Assembly (NCBI RefSeq): GCF_051307045.1
Contig: NZ_CP150452.1
Location: 3,348,001-3,412,000 of the forward strand
Source: Dryocola sp031988645
GTDB lineage: Bacteria > Pseudomonadota > Gammaproteobacteria > Enterobacterales > Enterobacteriaceae
Reading direction: 5' to 3'
Length of the DNA stretch: 64,000 nucleotides
The notes under the pieces are model-generated. The model was not told where the DNA came from. It did no database searches and saw nothing but the letters and a program-made list of their open reading frames with translations. Below are positions 56,618 through 64,000 of the stretch, piece after piece (the stretch's first letter is position 1; the number at the start of each line of letters is the position of its first letter). A program made the position numbers and the translations under genes.

Positions 56618-57303
56618 CGGACTACCTCAAAGAAAACCTGGATTGCAGCGATTGTTTCATACAAGCCTCAGGCGGTAAACCACTCTTAACGGTGAACATT
56701 GACGAATAACATTTGAATAACTCACAAATTTAACCAGAGTTATAAACAGATTCGGAGAATGCACCGCGATTTTATTCACTTTTTCTGTGGATATAACTGT
56801 GAAAAACTAGCCGATAGTCTCGGGACAACTTCCGATAACGGAAATTAAGAACAATCCTGAAAGACTATTAATACATTTAAATTCAAATGGATAAATAAAA
56901 ATCCGTTGCTCCGGTTTTTCATAATGTGATGCGCCTCACACCTGAGGATCCTTTGCTGATGAAAGATCGAGCAATGTCGTTTTTATCCACAGATTGTGCC
57001 AACAAGTTAGGCACAATTCGCTGAAAAAATGTGTTTCACCCCGCCGTCAAGGCTGTAAATGGAACCAGTAGTGTCGGTTTTACCCAGTTATCCCATTTTT
57101 CTGTGGATAACCCGGTGTAAGATCCTGTTCATTGTCGGTGACCAGAAATGGAAAAGATTTTTTCACAGCGTTCAATATGCGCATTTTAAGAAAAAAAGTC
57201 ATTACAAATCATGAAATTGATATTCCCTGCCGCGGCAGGCTAAACTATTTCCGCACCGTGGGTAAACCACGGTTATTTTTTAACCACATGGCAGTCAGGC
57301 GTT
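56618..57303. other. DARS2-type DnaA-reactivating region
   Basis: This 686-bp gene-free region upstream of mutH is where E. coli has DARS2, which exchanges ADP for ATP on DnaA. Visible DnaA boxes: TTATCCACA (56983-56991), TGTGGATAA (57102-57110, opposite strand), TTATCCCAT (57088-57096) facing it across 5 bp, and TGTGGATAT (56786-56794). The close inverted pair at 57088-57110 resembles a DARS core. The AT-rich flanks could hold IHF and Fis sites, not assigned. The mutH promoter must also lie here. A short frame from 57132 overlaps mutH and looks spurious. Confidence 0.75.
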
Positions 57304-57990
57304 ATGCACTCACTACGACCCTTGCTTCACCCACCGGAAAACGAACAGATTTTGCTGGCCCAGGCCCAGCAGCTTGCCGGCTATACGCTCGGAGAACTGG
57401 CCGCGCTTGCGGGCCTCGCCATTCCGCCGGATCTGAAACGCGATAAAGGCTGGATCGGCATTTTGCTGGAGCTGTGGCTTGGCGCAAGCGCGGGAAGCAA
57501 GCCCGAGCAGGACTTTGCCGCGTTGGGCATTGAGCTAAAAACCATTCCGATAGACCAGCGGGGCCGTCCGCTGGAAACCACCTTCGTTTGCGTAGCGCCG
57601 CTTACCGGCAATACCGGCGTGGTGTGGGAAACCAGCCACGTGCGCCATAAGCTAAAGCGGGTATTGTGGATCCCGGTAGAGGGCGAACGGCAGATCCCGC
57701 TTGCCGAGCGCCGCGTCGGCGCGCCGCTGTTATGGGAACCCTCAGAAGAAGAGGATCGTCAGCTAAGGCTCGACTGGGAAGAGCTGATGGACCTCATAGT
57801 GCTCGGCCAGGTAGAGCGCATTACCGCGCGCCACGGCGAAGTGCTGCAGCTGCGCCCGAAAGCGGCCAACAGCAAAGCGCTTACCGAAGCCGTAGGCACC
57901 GACGGCTCGCGCATCCTCACGCTGCCGCGGGGTTTTTATCTGAAAAAGAACTTCACCGGACGGCTTCTGGCGCGCCATTTCTGCCTGTAG
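57304..57990 (+). CDS. mutH: DNA mismatch repair endonuclease MutH
   Basis: MutH nicks the unmethylated strand at hemimethylated GATC when activated by MutS/MutL. The 228-aa protein (E. coli 229) has the type II restriction-like fold; the catalytic triad D-E-K is in QDFAALGIELKTIP, preceded by GWIGILLELWLGASAGSKPE. The conserved C-terminus LTLPRGFYLKKNFT contacts DNA. It is a single gene upstream of ygdQ (75 bp). Confidence 0.97.
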   Translation: MHSLRPLLHPPENEQILLAQAQQLAGYTLGELAALAGLAIPPDLKRDKGWIGILLELWLGASAGSKPEQDFAALGIELKTIPIDQRGRPLETTFVCVAPLTGNTGVVWETSHVRHKLKRVLWIPVEGERQIPLAERRVGAPLLWEPSEEEDRQLRLDWEELMDLIVLGQVERITARHGEVLQLRPKAANSKALTEAVGTDGSRILTLPRGFYLKKNFTGRLLARHFCL

Positions 57991-58065
57991 CGCCAATTTA
58001 ATTTTTACTCCCTTTCCGGCACGCGCTTATAATTAGCGTTTTCATTTTTTGGCAGGACTTTTTTG

Positions 58066-58776
58066 ATGTTTGCATGGATCTCAGACCCCAACGCGTGGAT
58101 GGCTTTAGGCACGCTGACGATTCTGGAAATCGTACTGGGTATCGACAATATTATTTTCCTCTCGCTGGTGGTGGCGAAACTCCCTAAAGAGCAGCAGCAA
58201 AGAGCGCGACGTCTTGGTTTAGGCGCCGCCATGCTTATGCGTCTGGCGCTGTTGGCCTCCATCGCGTGGGTTATTCGCTTAACCACGCCGCTGTTTACCG
58301 TGCTGGGCAACGAAATTTCAGCGCGGGATTTGATTCTGCTGCTTGGGGGCCTGTTCCTTATCTGGAAAGCCAGCAAGGAGATCCACGAATCCATCGAAGG
58401 TGAAGAAGAAGGGATTAAAACCAACGTTCACTCCTTCTTCGGCGCTATCGTGCAAATCATGCTGCTGGATATTATCTTCAGCCTGGATTCGGTGATCACC
58501 GCCGTCGGCCTGTCCGATCATCTGTTTATTATGATGGCCGCGGTGGTGATTGCGGTGGGGGTTATGATGTTCGCCGCCCGCGCGATTGGCGACTTCGTCG
58601 ACCGTCACCCGTCGGTGAAAATGCTCGCCCTGGCGTTCCTGCTGCTGGTCGGCTTCACGCTGATTCTCGAAAGCTTCGATATTCACGTGCCGAAGGGCTA
58701 CATCTACTTTGCGATGTTCTTCTCTATCGCCGTTGAAAGCCTTAACCTCATCCGCAATAAAAAAAATCCGCTCTAG
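58066..58776 (+). CDS. ygdQ: TerC-family membrane protein YgdQ
   Basis: This 236-aa inner-membrane protein of the TerC/YgdQ family has seven hydrophobic helices and conserved acidic helix motifs TILEIVLGIDNIIFLS and LDIIFSLDSVITAVGL, suggesting metal-ion handling; the substrate is not established. ATG 58066 with upstream AGGA is preferred to the TTG three bases earlier. A hairpin terminator follows at 58784-58810. Confidence 0.93.
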   Translation: MFAWISDPNAWMALGTLTILEIVLGIDNIIFLSLVVAKLPKEQQQRARRLGLGAAMLMRLALLASIAWVIRLTTPLFTVLGNEISARDLILLLGGLFLIWKASKEIHESIEGEEEGIKTNVHSFFGAIVQIMLLDIIFSLDSVITAVGLSDHLFIMMAAVVIAVGVMMFAARAIGDFVDRHPSVKMLALAFLLLVGFTLILESFDIHVPKGYIYFAMFFSIAVESLNLIRNKKNPL

Positions 58777-58783
58777 CCCGCAA

Positions 58784-58816
58784 AGGGGAAAGGCTTTGAC
58801 CCTTTCCCCTGATTTA
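58784..58816 (+). terminator. ygdQ terminator
   Basis: AGGGGAAAGG/CCTTTCCCCT stem with a 7-nt loop, 8 bp past the ygdQ stop, then GATTTATTTT. Confidence 0.7.
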
Positions 58817-58904
58817 TTTTAAGAATTTCCTGCTTATCCCCTCGCCTTTATAAAGTTATTACTAAACTATGTAGGTCATTTCATTCCTGACGAGGCGAAT
58901 AACG

Positions 58905-59123
58905 ATGAAAAAATGGGCAGTTGTAATTTCCGCTATCGGTATGGCATGCGCGGTTTCTGGCTGCAGCAGCGACTACGTGATGGCCACCAAAGATGGCCGC
59001 ATGATCCTCACCGACGGCAAACCGCAGATTGATGATGAAACCGGGCTGGTGAGCTACCGCGATCAGCAGGGCAACGAAATGCAGATCAATCGTGACGATG
59101 TGTCGCAAATTATTGAACGCTAA
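58905..59123 (+). CDS. ygdR: YgdI/YgdR-family lipoprotein YgdR
   Basis: This 72-aa lipoprotein has a signal peptide ending VSGC (lipobox) and the DUF903 SH3-like domain: YVMATKDGRMILTDGKPQ and DETGLVSYRDQQGNEMQINRDDV (here in two pieces). Function is unknown. It is a paralogue of ygdI at 30665; the two share the YVM-DGR-DGKP-DDETG-QINR pattern. A small hairpin (59131-59151) follows the stop. Confidence 0.93.
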   Translation: MKKWAVVISAIGMACAVSGCSSDYVMATKDGRMILTDGKPQIDDETGLVSYRDQQGNEMQINRDDVSQIIER

Positions 59124-59266
59124 ATTCTGAAGGTCAGCGCCTCGCTGGCCTGAATACTTTTCTTATCTCCCCTCTTTCGCTTTTGCTTCCCCTCTGCCAT
59201 GTTAATAGTCCTTTTTTGTCGGGCGCCTGCCTGATGTGGTCTGGTAGAAGAATAAGGAAGCCGGTT

Positions 59267-60307
59267 ATGCATTATCACCGTATCCCCCACAGCTCTCTTG
59301 AAATAAGCACGCTGGGCTTAGGAACCATGACGTTTGGTGAGCAAAACAGCGAAGCCGACGCCCATTCCCAACTCGATTACGCCGTAAGCCAGGGTGTGAA
59401 CCTGATTGACGTCGCGGAGATGTATCCGGTGCCGCCGCGCCCGGAAACGCAGGGATTAACCGAAACCTACGTAGGCAACTGGCTTAAGCTGCGCGGCAAC
59501 CGCGATAAGCTGGTGATCGCTTCTAAAGTCAGCGGACCAAGCCGCAATAACGATGCGGGGATCCGCCCGAATCAGATCCTCGATCGCAAAAACATCCGTG
59601 ACGCGCTGGATGCGAGCCTGAAGCGCCTGCAAACCGACTATCTCGATCTGTATCAGGTGCACTGGCCGCAGCGCGCCACCAACTGCTTTGGCAAACTGGG
59701 CTACGCCTGGACGGATAATGCGGTCCCGGTCACGCTGCTGGAAACGCTCGAGGCGCTGGCGGAGTTCCAGCGCGCCGGGAAAATTCGCTATATCGGCGTA
59801 TCCAATGAAACGCCGTGGGGCGTGATGCGCTATCTGCAGCTGGCGGAAAAGCACGATCTGCCGCGCATTGTCACCATTCAGAATCCCTACAGCCTGGTGA
59901 ACCGCAGTTTTGAGGTGGGCCTTGCGGAAATTACCCAGCGCGAAGGCGTTGAGCTGCTCGCCTATTCCTGTCTCGCCTTCGGCACGCTAACGGGGAAATA
60001 CCTGAACGGCGCGAAGCCTGCCGGCGCGCGTAATACGCTGTTTAGCCGCTTTACCCGCTATAGCGGAGAGCAAACACAGCGGGCGGTCGCCGCCTATGTG
60101 GAAGTGGCGAAACGCCACGGTCTGGATCCGGCGCAGATGGCGCTGGCCTTCGTGCGCCGCCAGCCGTTCGTCGCCAGCACGCTGCTGGGGGCAACGACGC
60201 TGGAGCAGCTGAAAACGAACCTTGAGAGCCTGCATCTGGAATTAGGCGAAGAGGTGATTGAAGAGCTCGAAGCGGTGCACCGCGTTTATACCTATCCTGC
60301 GCCTTAA
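59267..60307 (+). CDS. tas: NADP(H)-dependent aldo-keto reductase Tas
   Basis: Tas is a 346-aa aldo-keto reductase; E. coli tas suppresses tyrosine auxotrophy of a starved Lac system. The AKR catalytic Tyr is in DVAEMYPVPPRPET, with Lys in VIASKVSGPSR, His in YQVHWPQRATN, and the NADP-binding C-terminal segment ASTLLGATTLEQLK. The frame opens at 59183 but ATG 59267 gives MHYHRIPHSSLEISTLGLG and follows AAGGAAG. Physiological substrate not known. Confidence 0.96.
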   Translation: MHYHRIPHSSLEISTLGLGTMTFGEQNSEADAHSQLDYAVSQGVNLIDVAEMYPVPPRPETQGLTETYVGNWLKLRGNRDKLVIASKVSGPSRNNDAGIRPNQILDRKNIRDALDASLKRLQTDYLDLYQVHWPQRATNCFGKLGYAWTDNAVPVTLLETLEALAEFQRAGKIRYIGVSNETPWGVMRYLQLAEKHDLPRIVTIQNPYSLVNRSFEVGLAEITQREGVELLAYSCLAFGTLTGKYLNGAKPAGARNTLFSRFTRYSGEQTQRAVAAYVEVAKRHGLDPAQMALAFVRRQPFVASTLLGATTLEQLKTNLESLHLELGEEVIEELEAVHRVYTYPAP

Positions 60308-60314
60308 GATAAAA

Positions 60315-60336
60315 ACGCCCTCTCACTGAGAGGGCG
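60315..60336. terminator. Hairpin between convergent tas and lplT
   Basis: CGCCCTCTCA/TGAGAGGGCG with a short loop in the 35-bp gap between stop codons; A4 (60311) and TATTTC sides give it modest terminator character for both strands. Confidence 0.65.
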
Positions 60337-60342
60337 CATATT

Positions 60343-61539
60343 TCATTTCTGCCGTATCTGCCAGACCCACAGCGCGCTGATGGCCAGCGCAAACACCACG
60401 CCAAAGCCGATGCCGATGCCGACAATCGGCGCGCCGGCTTTCACCGCCAGCGAATACAGCCCGAGCATCAGCAGCATCGCGGCATTCTCGCCGAGGTTCT
60501 GCACCGCAATCGCGTTGCCTGCTCCCACGGTGCGCTTTCCACGTTCCTGCAGCAGCGCGTTGAGCGGCACGACGAAGAAACCGCCCAGCACGCCAATCAG
60601 CAGCAGCAGGGCATAGGATGGCAGCAGCGCCTGCTGCATGGCGAAGAACAATACGCCTGCGCCAATCAAAATCCCCGCGGGCATACAGCGCGACACGGTT
60701 TCGAGCGTCACCAGCTTCGCCGCGGCGCCCGCCCCTACAACAATGCCTACCGCCACCATCGCATTGAGATAGGTCGGCGTGGCGTTATCGGTTATCCCCA
60801 GCGCAACGGGCACCCACAGCACCAGCAAAAAACGCAGCGTCACGCCCGCGCCCCAGAACAGGCTGGTGCCGACGAGGGAAAAACGCGTCTCGCCGTTGCG
60901 CCACAGCGTGCGGCAGGCGTTAAAGAAGCTGCGCGTCATCGGCGTAAAACGCCATGGCTGCCCCGGACGGGCCGGGGGAAGCTTCGGGATGAAAAAGTTG
61001 GCGGCCACGGCCCCCGCATAAACCAGCACGCAAACGCCCAGCGCCGCCAGAATATGCCAGTCGGCCAGCACGCCGCCGGCCATGGAGCCCAGTAAAATCG
61101 CGGCAATGGTTGAGGACTCCATAATGCCGTTGGCTTTCACCAGGCGATCGCCGGTGGTTAATTCCCCCAGGATGCCGTATTTCGCCGGCGAATAGGCCGC
61201 CGCCCCTACTCCCACCAGCGTATAGCCGACAAAAGGATTCAGCCCCAGACAGATGACCCCGGCGCCCACCAGCTTCAGGCCATTCGCCAACATCATCACT
61301 CGCCCTTTGGCGAAGCTGTCCGCAATTTGTCCAACGAACGGGGCGAAGAGAATATAGGCCCCGACGAAAACCATTTGCAGCACCGGCTGGCTCCAGTCGG
61401 GATAAAACTGCTGCTTGAGGACCGCAAGCGTGGCAAAGAGTAAAGCGTTATCGCCAAAGGCGGACAGGAACTGCGCCGCCGTGACCGCCTTCATGCCTTT
61501 TGACCACAGTGAGATATCGCTTAGCGCGTTATCACGCAT
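60343..61539 (-). CDS. lplT: Lysophospholipid transporter LplT
   Basis: LplT is a 398-aa MFS flippase that moves lysophospholipids to the inner leaflet for re-acylation by Aas. About 12 helices; signature pieces are LSAFGDNALLFATLAVL, FAPFVGQIADSF and GVGAAAYSPAKYGILGEL. Its start overlaps the aas stop by 8 nt (61532-61539), so the two are coupled as in E. coli. The start MRDNALSDISLWSKGMKAV is the family start. Confidence 0.96.
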   Translation of the reverse strand: MRDNALSDISLWSKGMKAVTAAQFLSAFGDNALLFATLAVLKQQFYPDWSQPVLQMVFVGAYILFAPFVGQIADSFAKGRVMMLANGLKLVGAGVICLGLNPFVGYTLVGVGAAAYSPAKYGILGELTTGDRLVKANGIMESSTIAAILLGSMAGGVLADWHILAALGVCVLVYAGAVAANFFIPKLPPARPGQPWRFTPMTRSFFNACRTLWRNGETRFSLVGTSLFWGAGVTLRFLLVLWVPVALGITDNATPTYLNAMVAVGIVVGAGAAAKLVTLETVSRCMPAGILIGAGVLFFAMQQALLPSYALLLLIGVLGGFFVVPLNALLQERGKRTVGAGNAIAVQNLGENAAMLLMLGLYSLAVKAGAPIVGIGIGFGVVFALAISALWVWQIRQK

Positions 61540-63682
61540 CCTCAGCCTCCATCTGCGCCTTCAGGGTGACAAAGTCCGGCTTGCCGCTGCCCAATACCGG
61601 CAGCTGTTTAAGGAAGCGAATATCGCGCGGTACGGCCAGCTCCGGCACGCCGTGTTCACGGGCGTAGCGCAGTAATTTTTCGCGGTCCAGCTCGCTGTCG
61701 GTGGTGAACATCACCAGCGCCTCGCCTTTTGCCGCATCGTTCTTAATAACGGTCGCATGCAGTTTGTCCGGCGAAACGCCCAGCGCCAGCTGCTCGACCA
61801 TCTCCAGCGACACCATCTCGCCCGCAATCTTGGCAAAGCGTTTGGCGCGCCCCTGGATTATGCAGAATCCCTGCTCATCGAATTTCACGATATCGCCGGT
61901 GTCGTACCAGCCTTTTTCCATTTCGCCCAGCGCATTTTCCGCCGTCGGCTCTTCCAGCACGCCCGGATTTTCCACGCGCAGGTAGCCGTTCATAATGTTC
62001 GGCCCCTTAAGCTGCAGGCGTCCGCCCTCTTCAATGCCGGGAACCGCTAACAGGCGGGCGTCCATTGCCGGCAGAATGCGCCCGACGGTGCCCGGTTTTG
62101 CGGCCATCGGAACGTTTATTGAGACAACCGGCGCGCACTCGGTTACGCCATAGCCTTCAAGGATGCGCAGGCCGAACTTATCCTGCCAGAGCTGCTTTGT
62201 GCTCTCCTGAAGTTTTTCGGCGCCTGCGACAACATAACGCAGGCGGAAGAAGTCGTAAGGGTTGGCGAAACGCGCGTAGTTGCCAAGGAAGGTCGAGGTG
62301 CCGAACAGCACCGTACAGTTGCGGTCGTAAACCAGCTCAGGCACCACGCGGTAATGCAGCGGGCTTGGGTAAAGGAACACCTCCGCCCCGGTCAGCAGCG
62401 GCGTAAACAGGCCGACGGTCAGGCCGAAGGAGTGGAAAAGCGGCAGCGCCGACATAAAGCGGTCGTTGGCGGTGAAGTCCGCAATAGTGCGGATCTGCTC
62501 GACGTTCGCCAGCAGGCTTTTATGGCTATGCACCACGCCTTTCGGATTGCCCTCGGAGCCGGAGGTAAACAGCACCATCGCGGCATCTTCCGGCACCTGT
62601 TTGACCTGCGCCAGATGCGGCACAAACAGATGGGCGAAGATCCACAGCTTGTCAGCGGAGGTGACTTCGCCCTTAAGATCTTCCAGGAAGACCCAACGCA
62701 CCTGGGTCAGTTGCTCCGGCAGGTGCCACAGCTTGCCTTTATCGAGGAACTGGCGCGAGGTGAAGACCGTTTTGATTTGCGCGGCGGTAATAGCGCTGGT
62801 CAGCCCTTTTACGCCCGCCGTGTAGTTCATCATCGCCGGAACGCGGCCCCGGGAGGATGCGCCGAAGATCACCGCCGCGCTGATTGCCGCGTTCGGCAGC
62901 ATCAGGCCGATGGTTTCCCCCGCCTCGCTGTACTTGTTGAGAATTCTGCCGACAAACAGCGTTTTGGTCAGCAAGGAGCGGTAGGTGTCCGGCTTGAAGT
63001 TTATATCTTCAATGCAGTTTTTGCGCGAGCCGTAGCGGTACTGCGCGGAAAGCAAAGCCTGATACAGGGTTTCGCGCGGGCGCACCGCCATAGCGGCTTC
63101 CATCATAATCTGATGCAGCATTTCCCCCGCCATTTTACGACGGTCGCGGGCGCGCGGCGCATCCGGCATAGGAACGGAAGTCGGCGGCAGAATGTGCAGG
63201 CTGATGCGTGGAAACAGGCGCTGTTTCACCAGGCCCTGCAGGCGGCTAAAAAAGGTTAGCTCCGCGCCGTTAATGCGCACAGGGATCACCGTGGCTTTCG
63301 CTTTAGCGGCCACAAAGCCCGCGCCTTCGTAGATTTTCATCAGCGAGCCGGTAATCGAAATACGCCCTTCCGGGAAGATAACCACCGGACGCCCCTGCTC
63401 CACCAGACGCACCAGATGCTTAATCGACATCGGCTTTGTCGGGTCAACCGGCACAAAATCAATGATTGGCTTCAGCCAGCGCATGTACCACTGCTGGCTA
63501 ATAGAGGAGTAGACGGCAAAAACCGGACGTATCGGCAAAAACAACGCCAGCAGGATGCCGTCAATAAAGGAGACATGGTTTGGAACAATCAGCACGCGCG
63601 GCAGGGTGAGCGCGCTGATATCGCCGGACAAACGCACCCGAAAAAGAATGCGAAATAGCGCGCGAAAGAAACCTAACAGCAT
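61532..63682 (-). CDS. aas: Bifunctional acyl-[ACP] synthetase / 2-acyl-GPE acyltransferase Aas
   Basis: Aas re-acylates lysophosphatidylethanolamine in the inner membrane. The N-terminal PlsC-like domain has the HX4D motif NHVSFID and the EGRIS motif in FPEGRISITGS; the C-terminal AMP-binding domain has FTSGSEGNPKGVVH, GYGVTECAPV and YDTGDIVKFDEQGF. At 716 aa (E. coli 719) it is complete. ATG 63682 gives MLLGFFRALFRILFRV; the frame runs ten codons further upstream. lplT overlaps its end. Confidence 0.97.
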   Translation of the reverse strand: MLLGFFRALFRILFRVRLSGDISALTLPRVLIVPNHVSFIDGILLALFLPIRPVFAVYSSISQQWYMRWLKPIIDFVPVDPTKPMSIKHLVRLVEQGRPVVIFPEGRISITGSLMKIYEGAGFVAAKAKATVIPVRINGAELTFFSRLQGLVKQRLFPRISLHILPPTSVPMPDAPRARDRRKMAGEMLHQIMMEAAMAVRPRETLYQALLSAQYRYGSRKNCIEDINFKPDTYRSLLTKTLFVGRILNKYSEAGETIGLMLPNAAISAAVIFGASSRGRVPAMMNYTAGVKGLTSAITAAQIKTVFTSRQFLDKGKLWHLPEQLTQVRWVFLEDLKGEVTSADKLWIFAHLFVPHLAQVKQVPEDAAMVLFTSGSEGNPKGVVHSHKSLLANVEQIRTIADFTANDRFMSALPLFHSFGLTVGLFTPLLTGAEVFLYPSPLHYRVVPELVYDRNCTVLFGTSTFLGNYARFANPYDFFRLRYVVAGAEKLQESTKQLWQDKFGLRILEGYGVTECAPVVSINVPMAAKPGTVGRILPAMDARLLAVPGIEEGGRLQLKGPNIMNGYLRVENPGVLEEPTAENALGEMEKGWYDTGDIVKFDEQGFCIIQGRAKRFAKIAGEMVSLEMVEQLALGVSPDKLHATVIKNDAAKGEALVMFTTDSELDREKLLRYAREHGVPELAVPRDIRFLKQLPVLGSGKPDFVTLKAQMEAEDA

Positions 63683-63788
63683 ATCAACTCCCTTTGTCGT
63701 TAATCGGTACAAAGACTTAATTGTAGTTGCAGCAGATTACACGAGTCGCCCTGATGGCGCGAGAGTGGGAGCGGGGCTGAAAAAAAGC

Positions 63789-63877
63789 AAAAAAAAACCT
63801 GCGCATCTGCGCAGGTCGGTGCAAGAAGAATTGTACACACAGCGTACGAAGAATTCTCACCAATCAATACCTCTGGG
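63789..63877 (-). ncRNA. omrA: OmrA-like small RNA
   Basis: This sRNA of about 89 nt starts CCCAGAGGTATTGATTGGTG, the conserved OmrA/OmrB 5' end that pairs with outer-membrane protein mRNAs (ompT, cirA, csgD and others). Its central part and CTTGCACC are closer to OmrA. It ends with ACCTGCGCA/TGCGCAGGT and T9. It lies next to aas as in E. coli, where OmpR activates it. omrB would lie further right; the window ends before that can be judged. Confidence 0.92.
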
Positions 63878-64000
63878 ATCTGAATTGTGGCGCAGGAGAT
63901 GAAGGCTAACCAGCGGGAAAAAGCAAAGGAATGAGCCGAAGTGCAACCAGGTGTTTAAAATCTCGCTTCTTGTTACAGGTCGCGCTTATCAGGCAAAAAA

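Noticed and set aside
57132..57446. A 104-codon frame overlapping the start of mutH
   Set aside because: It overlaps mutH out of frame, has no ribosome-binding site and resembles nothing; the area is the DnaA-box region.

Overview
The window is a gammaproteobacterial chromosome segment from the family Enterobacteriaceae. It follows the Escherichia coli order mazG-relA-rlmD-barA / gudPXD / yqcA-truC-yqcC-csrB-syd-queF-ppnN-sdaCB / xni-rlmM-ygdD-gcvA-gcvB-ygdI-csdAE-tcdA-mltA-metZWV-amiC-argA-recD-recB-ptrA-recC-ppdCygdBppdBA-thyA-lgt-ptsP-rppH / mutH-ygdQ-ygdR-tas-lplT-aas-omrA almost gene for gene. It is not E. coli: mazEF is missing between relA and mazG; a RamR/RomA/RamA-like regulatory cassette and a glycerate kinase gene lie between barA and gudD; and kduI, kdgT and a PLP aminotransferase gene lie between sdaB and xni. 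The genus cannot be fixed from sequence alone; an Enterobacter/Klebsiella/Cedecea-like organism fits.

Layout. Bases 1-6900 hold stringent response and BarA signalling genes. 6939-9209 holds a TetR repressor, an MBL-fold protein and a small AraC/MarA-type activator, with a TGAGTG-N6-CACTCA operator overlapping the MBL gene promoter. 9259-14533 is the D-glucarate operon (gudP, gudX, gudD, glycerate kinase). 14894-23261 carries yqcA to sdaB, including the CsrA-sponge RNA CsrB with a UvrY-type palindrome upstream. 23340-26806 is the accessory ketodeoxyuronate/ketodeoxygluconate block. 26990-33546 carries xni to tcdA with the sRNA GcvB. 33619-38171 has mltA, three tandem initiator tRNAs, amiC and argA. 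38210-51795 is recD-recB-ptrA-recC plus four pseudopilin-like genes. 51979-56617 is thyA-lgt-ptsP-rppH. 56618-57303 is a DnaA-box cluster at the position of DARS2. The window ends with mutH to aas and an OmrA-like sRNA.

Several parts connect functionally. RelA makes (p)ppGpp, which binds PpnN and is expected to act at the GC-rich discriminator of the metZWV promoter. BarA feeds UvrY, which activates csrB. SdaC/SdaB and GcvA/GcvB concern serine and glycine.

The most striking hidden pattern is that eight otherwise conserved genes (barA, garK, gcvA, mltA, argA, ptrA, lgt, ptsP) each carry one +1 frameshift, and every one is a single extra G or C inside a GGCC palindrome. Removing that base restores lengths close or identical to the E. 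coli proteins. Because lgt is essential, this looks like a systematic sequencing or basecalling error, possibly at a methylated GGCC motif, and not gene decay.
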